The notes under the pieces: generated by a model
The model's input: the letters and a program-made list of their open reading frames with translations, nothing else
The model's database searches: none
What the model was told of the DNA's origin: nothing
From: Phoronis ovalis
Taxonomy: Eukaryota; Phoronida; Phoronidae
Direction: 5' to 3'
Assembly: GCA_028565635.1 (NCBI GenBank)
Contig: JAOXYB010040916.1
Span: 1 to 13,034 of the forward strand
DNA length: 13,034 nt
Part shown: positions 1 through 8,525 of the stretch, in pieces
How positions within the stretch are numbered: position 1 is the stretch's first letter
Layout: every line of letters begins with the position of its first letter
Position numbers and translations under genes: made by a program

Positions 1-2186
1 CTGGGTCAATATTACACATAACCTGTACTTTGACCTGTACTTATTCTGTACCGAATATGGAGCTAATCGGATAAAAAATTAAGCAGTTATTGCAAGACAA
101 AGAAAGTGTTACGCATGGTAAAAAATGTCGAAGTTTCGTAACGGCACTTGACCTACTTGTCAAGGTCATTTCAAAATGTCACCTAGCCTATTACGCCCAC
201 CAACCTATAGTCTTCTCTAGAACCACCTATGAATCGTCCAGGTAGGACTTTGTCTTTGAGGCTATAAACACAATGTTACGTGCCCTTTCGAGAACAAACA
301 TGGCCACCAGTCAGCCACATTGGAAGTAATCTAGGTCAAAAGTACACATAGCATGTACTGCAACCTGGACTTACTCTGCGCCAAATATGAAACTGATCGG
401 ATAAAAACTGAAGGTGTTATTATGACGTGCAATCTCGAAAACCAACATGGCCACCGGTCGACCATGTTGGAAGTAATCTGGGTCAATATTATATAACCTG
501 TACTTTGTCCTGTACTTACTGTGTATCGAATATGTAGCTGATCGGATAAAAACTAAAGCAGTTTTTGCAAGACAAAGAAAGTGTTATGCACGGCAAAAAA
601 TGTCCAAGAATCGTTGCGGCATTTGACCTACTTGTCAGGGTCATTTTAAAATGTCACCTAGCATATTACACCCACCAAGCTATGCTATTTCTAGAACCAC
701 CATTGAATCATTCAAGCAGTGCTTCATCTTTGCGGCTATAAACGCAACGTTACTTGTCCTCTCGGGAACAAACATGGCCAACAATCGGCCATATTGGAAA
801 TAATCTAAGTCCAAATTGCACTGCGACCTGGACTTACTCTGTGCTGAATATAAAACTGACCGGATAAAAACTGAAGCTGTTATTACGATGTGCATTCTCG
901 CAAACCAAAATGGAAACCAGTCAGCCATTTTGGAAGTAATCCGGGTCAATATTATACATACTCTGTACTTTGACCTGTGCTTACTCTGTACCGAATATCG
1001 AGCTCATCAGATAAAAACTGAAGCAGTTATTACAAGACAAAGAAAGTGTTACCCCCCCAAAAAATGTCCATGAATCGTTTTGGCATTTGACCTACTTGTC
1101 AAAGTCATTTCAAAATGTCACATAGCCTATTATGCCCACCAACCTATAGGTTTCCTAGAACCACATTTGAATCGTCCAGGTAGAGCTTCGTCTTCACGGG
1201 TATAGACGCAAAGTTACTTGCCCTCTTGGGGAACAAACATGGCTGCCAGTCGGCCATATTGGAAGAAATCTGGGTCAATATTACACATAGCCTGTACTTT
1301 GACCAGCATTTATTCTGTAGCAAATATGGAGCTAATCCGATGAAAACTGAAGCAGCTATTGCGAGACAAAGAAAGTGTTAGGCATGGCAAAAAATGTTGA
1401 AGTTCGTAACGGCATTTGACCTACTTGTCAAGGTCATTTTAACATGTCACCTAGCCTATAACGCCCACCAACCTATAGTCTTCCTAGATCCACCTATGAA
1501 TCGTCCAGGTAGGGCTTTGTCTTCGCGGCTATAAACGTAATGTTATATGCCCTTTTGAGAACAAACATGGCCGCCAGTTGGCCATATCGGAAGTCATCTA
1601 GGTGAAAAGTACACATAGCATGTACTGCGACCTGGATTTACTCTGTGCTGAATATGAAACTGATCGGATAAAAACTGAAGGTGTTATTATGATGTGCAAT
1701 CTCGCGAACCAACATGGCCACCAGTCGGCCATGTTGGAAGTAACCCGGGTCAATATTACATATAACCTGTACTTTGTCCTGTACTTTCTCTGTACCAAAT
1801 ATTGAGCTGATCGGATAAAAACTGAAGCAGTTATTGCAAGACAAAGACAATGTTACGCACCTCAAAAAATGTCCAAGAATCGTTGCGACATTTGACCTAC
1901 TTGTCAAGGTCATTTTAAAATGTCACTTAGCCTACTACACCCACCAGTCTATGGCCTTCCTACAACCACCTTTGAATCATCCAGGCAGTACTTCGTCTTC
2001 GCGGCTATAGACGCAATGTTATGTGCCCTCTCGGGAACAAACATGGCCGTCGGTCGGCCATATTGGAAATAATCAAGGTCAAAAGTAAAACAGACCTTGC
2101 ACATTGACCTGTATTTACCCTGTGCCGAATATGAACCTGATCGGATAAAAATTGAAGCTGCTATCGTGAGACAAAGAAAGTGTTAC
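1..2186. repeat. Tandem array of ~328-bp (A) and ~147-bp (B) repeat units
   Basis: The array is built from two related units. A units start at about 1, 478, 941, 1270 and 1745 (lengths 327 to 330), each opening with a variant of CTGGGTCAATATTA. B units start at about 331, 805 and 1598 (147, 136 and 147 bp), opening with CTAGGTCAAAAGTAC. A final partial unit starts near 2074 and ends with GACAAAGAAAGTGTTAC at 2186. B looks like A with about 180 bp removed from its middle: it keeps A's first ~90 bp (through GATCGGATAAAAACTGAAG) and its last ~55 bp. The order is A-B, A-B, A, A-B, A, partial. Most units end in an imperfect palindrome of the form TGGCCG-CCAGT-CGGCCA. Open frames here are repeat shadows and recur in each unit. 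The array is cut by the left edge of the window. Confidence 0.93.
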
Positions 2187-2221
2187 ATATGACGACAACA
2201 ATGACGCCTTCACTTCGACTA

Positions 2222-2253
2222 TATGCACATCCACCACTATGTGGATGGGCATA
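2222..2253. repeat. Hairpin at the right end of the tandem array
   Basis: TATGC-A-CATCCAC pairs with GTGGATG-G-GCATA across a 6-nt loop (CACTAT). The arms are 13 bp with one mismatch. It lies 36 bp past the last recognisable array unit and is followed by AAAAATGA, after which the repeat similarity ends. A hairpin just inside the end of a repeat family is typical of several non-autonomous transposon families, but the family cannot be named from this sequence. The hairpin is seen directly; its role as an element end is inferred. Confidence 0.7.
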
Positions 2254-2604
2254 AAAATGAACAATAAACAAAGAACTCAATTTCAAAGCACATTGTCACA
2301 GCTTCAGTTAGTGCAAAATGCTTTCACAACTTGCAAAATACAATAGGTAAAACGAATGAAAAAAAATACTGAGCAACAATTATCTTAGTACAAGGATTAC
2401 TATGTATAACTAATACAGTGTTTTGGTTAGATGCCAAAGAGGGAGAACATTGGAATTCTAGTAATTTTTCACAATTCTTAAGTTAACACCTTTTTAAAAA
2501 TGTATACTTTAATTAGTCTATTTTTTCCTTGAACTGTCCAAAATTTGATTCAAAGTGCCGTAAATTGTGAATAACTTGTCCGGGACCTGCCCCTTAAATC
2601 AGGG

Positions 2605-2714
2605 AAAAGAATAAGTTATTTTGAAAATTACATCACAATTTTAATTGAATATGCTGCAAGGAAACAAAATTAGTGTTTATAAATCTGATTCCAAATTGTG
2701 TCAGTGGGAAATGC
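2605..2714. repeat. Diverged direct repeat, copy 1
   Basis: This stretch begins AAAAGAATAAGTTATTTT and includes ACAAAATTAGTG and a CTGATTCCAAATTGTG segment. It aligns with 3379-3490 in the same orientation at roughly three quarters identity with small gaps. Both copies look like old fragments of one dispersed repeat rather than a gene. Confidence 0.7.
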
Positions 2715-3378
2715 TATTTTGGCCTGATTACTAAAATGACCAGCTTGATAATTAAACAAATTTCATATTTTCAAAGAAACTGTATGATATGTTAATATAT
2801 GTTATGTAGCACAGTTGTTCTTTAATTGTTTTTTTTTGGTGATATTGCACTGTCTCGAATCGACAGCAAATGTTAATATGCATTAAAGAAAAAGGATTAT
2901 ATCACACATAAACTTAAACATCTGCGCTAGCTGAATATAACTTATCTTAATGATCTTTTATTAAGGTTATGTCATATTAAAAATTTGTCTCTTCTATTTA
3001 CCTTGATTTTGTTGTGCTTAAAAAAACCCACACCTCATTTTATGAAGACAGAGCTTTCTCAGTTTGTATACCAAAGCTTTGGAATTTCTGCCGAGGTATC
3101 GCTTTTTATCAGCTCCTTAGTTTGTTTATTTTTATATTTCATATTTTTACTATGTATGTACTTCAGCACCTTTGAATGACTGTCAGATACTTGGCGCTAT
3201 ATACCATTTTGTAACAATGCCGTTCCTTAACAATTTTTTGTTTCATTTCACCCTGTGCCATGAATCGACATTTTGCTCCAGCAAATGTAAATATGTGCCG
3301 GTAAATGAAATTGCATCACAGACCACAATTTGGCTCTCTTATTATAATATTAAAATATTTGATACCTTAACTCTGTCC

Positions 3379-3490
3379 AAAAGAATAAGTTATTTTGTAA
3401 ATTACATCAGTGTTTTAAAGAAATATGTTGCAAGCTAACAAAATTAGTGATTTTGAATCAGATTCTAAGTTGTGACTATGGAAAATCTGA
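3379..3490. repeat. Diverged direct repeat, copy 2
   Basis: This is the second copy of the 2605-2714 repeat. It shares the 18-bp opening AAAAGAATAAGTTATTTT, an ATTACATCA segment, ATATG(C/T)TGCAAG and ACAAAATTAGTG. The spacing between copies is about 775 bp. Confidence 0.7.
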
Positions 3491-4552
3491 CTGGAAATTA
3501 TAATCACGTCCCAGTCAGAAATTTGGGTTGCCAGGATTCGGCTCTAAATACAACTTGGACTGGTTTGTTACGTTAATTTATTTGATAAGAATATTTTTAT
3601 TCTATTAAATATAGTATTTTATAAGATTACATGATTGTATATTATAGCAGATAATACAGAAGTAAAGATTTCTAGCAGGAATTCTAATTGTAGGGTAAAC
3701 AGTAATTTGACAATATAGCAATTATAATATAATATTAATATATTTGTTGAGCAGATCTGTGTACCCATGCTCGTTCCCTGATGCTAAAGAGACACCCTTT
3801 TTAAATAATTTTCAGTTAAAAATTACTCCCTTTTTCGGGAAACACGCAAAGTTTTTTCCACGAAAACCATACCCTTTTTTGAAAAACAAGGAGTGTAAAA
3901 GATTTGAGTACCCTTATTTTTAAAAGCACAAAGTATGAATTTGAAGACTTGTTTAAACACAACAGGTATAAAATAGTGCAACAATCTATTTCTGCTCCAT
4001 TTCAAAGATATCCCAGATTTATTCATAATATTCTAACAATGTAATGTAAATGAAGTCAACACAGTTTCAGACTTATGATTCCTCATAATTATCAAATTAT
4101 TACATTTCGGACATGTATAATATATGTTTCCATACATTGTTTCTTTCTTTCAAAATTCAACTTGATTTTAATACAATGGCTCCCAGGCAAAAAAGGTTGT
4201 CAATACTGGGATAAAACCCGCAAAAATATATCCTTTTTATTGATTTCAAGGAGGTACACTCAAATAACCCTCCTATTTTTCAATTTCACGGTCCTCGCCA
4301 ACCACGAAAATTACCCCCCTTTCTCCATGATTTTGGGAATGCGCATGAGATGCAGAAATCATCTTGAGTACCAGCGCTGGGCCCATTTTGAACATTACTT
4401 TCACTTTTTCAGCTAAACTTGGAAAAACTCGCAAATATAACTTTCCCTGAAACATTTAAACAGATTCTAATACTAACGAACCTCTAAAACATTAAATTAT
4501 GCAAAAAATATTTATTTCTAAATCCATTTAGATTCCGTTCACAGAGCAATGG

Positions 4553-4572
4553 AGCTGCATAAATATGCAGCT
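4553..4572. repeat. Short palindrome AGCTGCATA-AA-TATGCAGCT
   Basis: Two perfect 9-bp arms lie around a 2-nt centre in an AT-rich intron. No associated gene or repeat boundary is visible. It may be chance or the relic of a small element. Confidence 0.5.
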
Positions 4573-5473
4573 TCGGCCTGGTTTGTCACAGAATATTGGG
4601 TTCCAGATTGCTAATAAATCTGTTGAAAATCTTATACGGATTTAATCTGTTTTTTCGTACTGTGTTGGTGCAAAGATAATATTCTTAAATGCATTTCTAG
4701 GATGTGTGGCTTGAGAAGGTCCAATTGAGAATGTAAGTTATACATGCAGTCACTGAAACGTCAAATTAAGTAAAGACGTCTCACTTTCTCCTGTAGTTCA
4801 CTAGTTCATTCGATATCTAACAAAATATGCTTAGTTATACATGATATAAGAAAGGCAGCTGTTCAAGAGGCTATTGACTCTAATCCAGATATAAGCATGT
4901 TAGCAATGACATAACTGAATAATGTAATGTAAATTTTTCATTTTGGTGAGAATGTTCCATCTTTCTGTCAGTATACAAAGTATTACTCACATTCAAAGTA
5001 GCACGGCTATCCCCTTATGTAAAACAGACATTTTTTAAAAAAGAGCATGAAAAATTATGAAGTTGTTTCTTTAATTTTTGTTATTCGAAATTATTAGACT
5101 TCTTTTTGTTGTACCAAAAAGATATTTGAAAAAAAATGAAAAATGAAAGTAATGAAATATTAAACATTTTTCATAAAAATTAAAAAAATTCATGGCCATG
5201 GCAACGATTAATTTAAGTGTCAACATAAAATTTCAAAAAAAAGCTGGCAGTTACAAGAATAATTAATTTTGCACTTGCCTGTAAATTTGTATGTCAGTAC
5301 GATGATTTAATTTGGTTTAGAGATATAATGCAAAATGTTAAGCATAATGTACATGTAACAAGACATAATAAGCAAATAATGTCTTCAATGCAGTTTAGCA
5401 CCAAAACGGTGGTCAACATAAGTTTCTTGTGAAAATATTTTACTAAATAGCAGTACAATATCAATATAATTAC

Positions 5474-5627
5474 CTTTGGAAAAGATGCAACAAGGGTGCT
5501 TTGTCTGGTAACTGCTGGATTGAGAAGATCATATGCTGTTTCCTGATAAATTTCTAGATATGAGACATGAACACTATATTCTTCTCCTTGATGACCTTCC
5601 AGCATCTGGTAAATCATGCTGAGTGAT
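5474..5627 (-). CDS. KIF6-like: Kinesin-9 family motor gene (KIF6-like), coding exon 3
   Basis: This exon encodes residues 117-167 of the motor, plus the last base of the codon for Arg116. The acceptor is ACTGTTGTAG|A and the donor AAAG|GTAATT. The exon is 154 bp (1 + 51 codons): it enters in phase 2, which matches the end of exon 2, and leaves in phase 0. Residues 138-145 read SYLEIYQE, the beta-strand/helix segment of kinesin motors, and AYDLLNP follows at 147-153. The usual family text is EIYNE, so Gln replaces Asn at residue 144. It ends in SFPK, where KIF6 proteins continue with V-T-I. Beyond the donor the frame runs into unrelated sequence and a stop near 5294, which supports the splice site. 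The next exon is not in the window. Confidence 0.88.
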
Positions 5628-6038
5628 CTACAACAGTTAAATACTTCATCTTTCATAGGGATATAAAACCACAGACCAGATCATTAATTAAAATAACTGA
5701 TACATTTTAACACAGTTTAATTTTTAGTTTGAATTGTCACCATCTTAAATTTACCATTCTGATGAGCAAAATGTCCATGGTGTGGATACCAAGAAAACAA
5801 TACTCATACGGTAATTCTGCAACAAACGGACAATACGAGATTTCAATTTAAAATGGATATTCCCTTTGTTAGACATGTTTAAACATAAAACAGTTTACAT
5901 TTACAGCTGCATATAGTATATTACATGTCAGTAATTTGATTCACAACATATTATAGTATTCAACATCATGGGTGTTTTCTAGCATTGTGATATGCATGCA
6001 TTTGGACACCAAGAGAACAGATCTCATAATATCTATAC
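5628..6038 (-). other. Intron 2 of the kinesin gene
   Basis: This is a 411-bp phase-2 intron. The donor reads CCCAG|GTATAG and the acceptor ACTGTTGTAG|A on the minus strand. Joining the exons restores a single Arg codon and the text LAPR-SLS, which matches the spacing of the family. It is AT-rich and nothing else is seen inside. Confidence 0.85.
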
Positions 6039-6153
6039 CTGGGAGCTAATCCGCGATCTTTATATCTTCTAGCACTCCCTTCAACAGTGTACGTCTTACC
6101 ACTGCCTGTCTGACCATATGCAAAGATGGTTCCATTGTATCCATCCAAGAAAT
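6039..6153 (-). CDS. KIF6-like: Kinesin-9 family motor gene (KIF6-like), coding exon 2 with P-loop
   Basis: This exon encodes residues 79-115 plus split codons at both ends (2 + 37 codons + 2 bases = 115 bp). The acceptor is ACATACAG|AT and the donor CCCAG|GTATAG. The split codon at its start joins with exon 1 to give Asn78. It contains [17 protein letters not shown] at 82-98. The Walker A/P-loop GQTGSGKT is residues 91-98, binds the ATP phosphates and is the strongest single proof that this is a kinesin motor. YTVEGS and [10 protein letters not shown] follow; the (R)Y-x-DRG-x-xPR text is typical of kinesin-9 members. The encoded motor would walk on microtubules, and in this family it usually works in cilia and flagella. 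That role is known of the family, not shown here. Confidence 0.93.
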
Positions 6154-6335
6154 CTGTATGTAGTACAAAGTCAAATTTTCATTACAATGTTTCAAATTAG
6201 CACAAAAATAACAATAATGGCTTTCTTGTTATCCTTTGGTACCTACAAGGATTTTAAATTTTTATTCTTTTATCTTCACAAAAGAATAGAGAAGTGGCTA
6301 TAGTATACAACACTTGTGTATCAAAGCTAACAGCA

Positions 6336-6680
6336 TTATAACCTCAAATTTTGCTGTCTTTCAAAATATATACTCTGCAAGCATCTCATAACCAGAGCTT
6401 CATCACTTTTTTACCAGTAGAAATATTTAACAATGCCGTGACTTTAAACGTCAAGAAAAGCTGATGGAGGTACAGTTCTTGACGATTGTGTCATGAGATA
6501 TAACATGTGCTGCTTTCATTGTGCCATATGCATGTTCAACACTACGTTTCATTGTGCCATATGCATGTTCAACACTACGATACTTAAGACCATCATAGTT
6601 AACTTCACTTGGAAAAAAGTTTGACAATACATTTTGGTGACCATGAAAGTTGATATGTTCAACAACAGCAACATTGGTTT
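6336..6680 (-). pseudogene. Broken NADAR (YbiA-like) domain coding remnant
   Basis: Read on the minus strand, 6680-6451 carries an open segment with the motif FHGHQNVLSNFFPSEV, then YDGLKYRSVEHAYGTMK and KAAH. This is the pattern of NADAR domains (a SNF-Y-P segment, then a G-x-x-Y-x-S-x-EH-x-Y-x-x-x-K block with the conserved Glu). It stops at TGA 6453-6451. In another frame 6416-6336 gives W-stop-KSDEALVMRCLQ followed by a QQNLR segment, matching the family's C-terminal W...VM...L..KF.q...LR block. The Trp is followed at once by TAA (6413-6411), and another TAA ends the segment at 6338-6336. An exact 33-bp duplication repeats 11 codons. NADAR enzymes act on ADP-ribose-derived substrates; known members include the N-glycosidase YbiA and proteins that remove ADP-ribose from DNA guanine. 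This copy is inactive. Confidence 0.8.
6514..6579. repeat. Exact 33-bp tandem duplication
   Basis: 6514-6546 and 6547-6579 are identical 33-mers that begin TTTCATTGTGCCATATGC. The length is 11 codons. On the minus strand they fall inside the NADAR-like block and repeat K-R-S-V-E-H-A-Y-G-T-M in frame. Perfect identity beside heavily decayed sequence suggests a recent slippage or replication event. Confidence 0.95.
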
Positions 6681-6822
6681 CATTCTTTCATCAGATATGT
6701 CGGATTGAGTATCTTCGTTAACTGATAGAGTAATGTAGACACAGGTAACGCCTTGCTTCTAGATAATTTTGCAACTTCATTTTTTAGTCTTTGAATGACT
6801 TCGTTGAGATCTGAACTTGCAT
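6681..6822 (-). pseudogene. Coiled-coil linker of the NADAR-type reading frame
   Basis: The minus strand from 6822 reads an open, charged, leucine-spaced stretch (SDLNEVIQRLKNEVAKLSRS) that predicts a short coiled coil. It runs on to LMKE and TGA at about 6680. A shift of frame gives an acidic linker (NEDTQSDISDERMK) that leads straight into the NADAR block. It is therefore probably the N-terminal side of the same broken protein. It adjoins the left target-site duplication of the inserted 454-bp element, which separates it from the similar coiled-coil segment at 7295-7533. Confidence 0.55.
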
Positions 6823-6831
6823 GTTATGTAG
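6823..6831. repeat. Left target-site duplication GTTATGTAG
   Basis: These nine bases are identical to 7286-7294 and lie immediately outside the left terminal inverted repeat. Confidence 0.82.
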
Positions 6832-7285
6832 CAGTCTGAATAAATCCATCCGTTAGTGTTCCATACCTTCTCAACTAACGTCTGAGCTTAACCATAGTAA
6901 ATTTTTGTTATATTCCTTCAATTTAACAAGAGCAAAATAATTACGAGATAAGCCTTCTCTCTGTGTGATCCATCGTCGCCTACCAAGCTTGTTCTATCGT
7001 TATGACTCATTCTGAATACGTATCGCCAGGGAGCTTGCTTTTTGCTTAGCGGACTATAGATAGCACAGGATGTGTGTGATTGACCCCTATCCACTTAGTC
7101 CACTGTTATGCCTATTATTGTAAGTTGCAATTTGATTGGTGTCAAGACTTTAGTGACACTTATATAGAAATAAAGACATATTATCATTCTTCTGCTTTTG
7201 AGAAAATAAACAGAAAGTGACTGTTGTTAAGCCCAGACGTTAGAGGGTACGGAACACTAATGAATGGATTTAATTATTCAGACTG
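6832..7285. mobile_element. 454-bp non-autonomous DNA transposon with long TIRs and 9-bp TSD
   Basis: Left and right ends form terminal inverted repeats of about 65 bp (6832-6897 and 7285-7221 read inward). Both begin CAGTCTGAATAA, share TTAGTGTTCC and TAACGTCTG, and end near GCTTAAC. They differ by a few substitutions and two small gaps. Both ends are flanked by the same 9-bp direct repeat, GTTATGTAG (6823-6831 and 7286-7294). The interior shows no coding sequence, so it would have been moved by a transposase encoded elsewhere. A 9-bp duplication with long TIRs fits Mutator-like elements best; Merlin (8-9 bp) and hAT (8 bp, CAG ends) are alternatives. It sits within the coiled-coil/NADAR remnant and so arrived after it. 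Confidence 0.82.
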
Positions 7286-7294
7286 GTTATGTAG
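7286..7294. repeat. Right target-site duplication GTTATGTAG
   Basis: These nine bases are identical to 6823-6831 and lie immediately outside the right terminal inverted repeat. They adjoin the TAA (7297-7295) that ends the coiled-coil frame on the minus strand. Confidence 0.82.
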
Positions 7295-7533
7295 TTACAA
7301 AAGAGATGTGAGCTCTAGTACAAGATCATTTTCAAGTTGAGCGTTTTTAGCTTTTAGCATATTAATTTCACTAGCCAACTTTGAAGTCAACTTTTGATTC
7401 TCAAACCCAAGTATATCTCTTTCATCTAGTATTTGCTTTAATTATTCAGCATTACAATTATCAAGTTGATTTTCTACTCCTCCTGGTGCCTCTTCTATCA
7501 CTGAATTGTTCAAAAGACCTGGGTGTCGGCAAA
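7295..7533 (-). pseudogene. Coiled-coil coding remnant between RT fragment and inserted element
   Basis: The minus strand carries an open frame reading VIEEAPGGVENQLDN, an in-frame TAA near 7445-7443, then a leucine- and charge-rich stretch including LKQILDERD and MLKAKNAQLENDL, ending at TAA 7297-7295. The spacing of hydrophobic residues predicts a coiled coil. The RT-like frame ends at 7510 in a neighbouring frame, so the two overlap by a few codons at a deletion junction. With the 454-bp insertion discounted, this coiled coil lies directly upstream of the one at 6681-6822 and the NADAR block. I infer that all three belong to one broken reading frame, though stops and frame changes remain. 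Confidence 0.5.
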
Positions 7534-7737
7534 GAACAATGGATTGAGATACTCAACAACAATATTAACATCTTTAGGGCGGCTAGAGACTCCAAGCGAT
7601 TCTAGGTCATCAAATATCTGTTGTAAGTCTAGTAACTTGCTACGGGCACATTGGGGGACTTGTCCTTTTCTTTGGGGAGGCTGGACAGGACCCATATTTA
7701 CAACAGCTTCGGGTTTACCAGCAGTGCCATTGTATCC
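7510..7737 (-). pseudogene. Gypsy-type retrotransposon: linker and start of reverse transcriptase, truncated
   Basis: The minus strand from about 7736 reads an open frame with NMGPVQPPQRKGQVPQ, then LLDLQQIFDDLESLGV and VEYLNP. This is the segment just ahead of the first reverse transcriptase motif in Gypsy/Metaviridae pol. In intact relatives VEYLNP is followed by F-L-V-K-K-P. Here similarity breaks off at once (LFFADTQVF) and the frame stops at 7512-7510. The catalytic RT core, RNase H and integrase are all missing, which points to a large deletion at about 7535. Confidence 0.75.
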
Positions 7738-8095
7738 GGTTAAAACTGGAGCGACGTGAAGGTAATAATATATTATCTGGATCCAGTCTTACTGTTTCGT
7801 AATGAATTGTGTTAACTGAGGTGATAGGTAAGTCCTGGCTGATGCACGGTTGGACGGGTAATTCATGGAGACAGTGACATCGGATACATGATGAGCTTGA
7901 CAAATGTTCATTCTTTCGAAATATATGCGGTTCGTTGGAAGTGTTTACAAGACGAACTTTAGGTAGGTTGAAGGGAGGTTTAGGGAAAACTTGGGATGAT
8001 TTGTGGTATGTTGAGCTGGGAAAATCCATGCAGCATTCAGTTGTGAGTGTGGAGTCAGGATTCAGTTTCTTGGGAATATCAACTTCGATATACAT
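7715..8095 (-). pseudogene. Gypsy-type pol: protease-to-RT linker
   Basis: This is an open frame on the minus strand starting YIEVDIPKKLNPDS, with KVRLVNTSNEPHIFRKNEH in its middle. This pattern (an I/V-x-V-x-x-P-x-x-L opening, then a V-x-L-x-N-x-S-x-E-P-x-x-x-x-x-x-E/D-H block) is usual between protease and RT in invertebrate Gypsy elements. It is frameshifted from the protease segment near 8100 and from the RT segment near 7730, so the polyprotein could not be made. Confidence 0.65.
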
Positions 8096-8099
8096 GTAC

Positions 8100-8525
8100 T
8101 CTCCAGGCGCACGTAATATGTATGCATGTGCATGTCAAACAGCATGATGGTGAGGCACTTGGGAACTGGTACCATAAGGAATCTCTGATGATAATCTGTC
8201 GTTTAGCCGGATGAACGGATATATCGTTTCTTATCATAAATGGTGTCCCAGCTAAGATGTTGACATCCAAATCTTCAACGATTAACACATCAAGATGGAG
8301 ATTGGTACCATTTATGGACAGTGTTATGCGAGTTTCTCCAATAATAGACAGAGGAGTAATGCCATCAGCTTGAAGTGCAACTTTTGAATATGAGCCCCAA
8401 CATAACATGCAACAGAAGCATGCATCATGTTAGTCTGTGCACCAGTGTCAAGCATAAGTCGTAGCGAGTGGTGGTCATAAAAGGCAGTGAAAATGGAGAC
8501 TACTTGATGTTGACACAGCGGGAGG
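8100..8525 (-). pseudogene. Gypsy-type retroviral aspartic protease domain, frameshifted
   Basis: The active-site triad lies in LRLMLDTGAQTNMM (Asp-Thr-Gly at 8449-8441). After a frame change near 8400 the domain continues with QADGITPL and LDVNILAGTPFMIRNDI. The ILAGTPFM text is the second half of the domain in a large group of invertebrate Gypsy elements. The protein would have cleaved the Gag-Pol precursor during particle formation. The frameshift inside the domain shows that this copy is dead. Confidence 0.8.

Larger units (their letters stand above)
2254..5473 (-). other. Intron 3 of the kinesin gene (partial), AT-rich, no exon found
   Basis: The donor is at 5473-5472, reading AAAG|GTAATT on the minus strand. 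The intron continues to the left, probably through the tandem array and past the window edge. I looked for the next expected kinesin-9 motifs (a TRSHC switch-I-like segment and LVDLAGSE) on the minus strand and saw none. The stretch is AT-rich with short spurious frames. It holds one diverged 115-bp duplication (2605-2714 and 3379-3490) and a short palindrome at 4553-4572, reported separately. A small exon could be missed by eye. Confidence 0.6.

Noticed and set aside
680-1913. Several open frames of 60-91 codons on both strands in the left array
   Set aside because: They recur with the repeat unit on both strands, lack any known motif, and are explained by the tandem repeat.
2985-3438. Two plus-strand frames of 64 and 88 codons with hydrophobic stretches
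   Set aside because: The hydrophobic look comes from T-rich sequence. The second frame overlaps the diverged 3379-3490 repeat and there are no splice or start signals.
3823-4455. Frames on both strands around 3823-4455, including two overlapping frames at 4273-4416
   Set aside because: No family motif is seen and composition matches the surrounding AT-rich intron. A recurring CGCAAA word at a few places is too short to call a repeat.
6832-7285. Reading the inverted-repeat pair as two LTRs of a retroelement
   Set aside because: The arms are inverted, not direct, and are flanked by a 9-bp duplication. LTR elements have direct repeats and 4-6 bp duplications.
7381-8147. Plus-strand frames at 7381-7605, 7523-7759 and 7935-8147
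   Set aside because: They are antisense shadows of the Gypsy-type and coiled-coil coding remnants on the minus strand.
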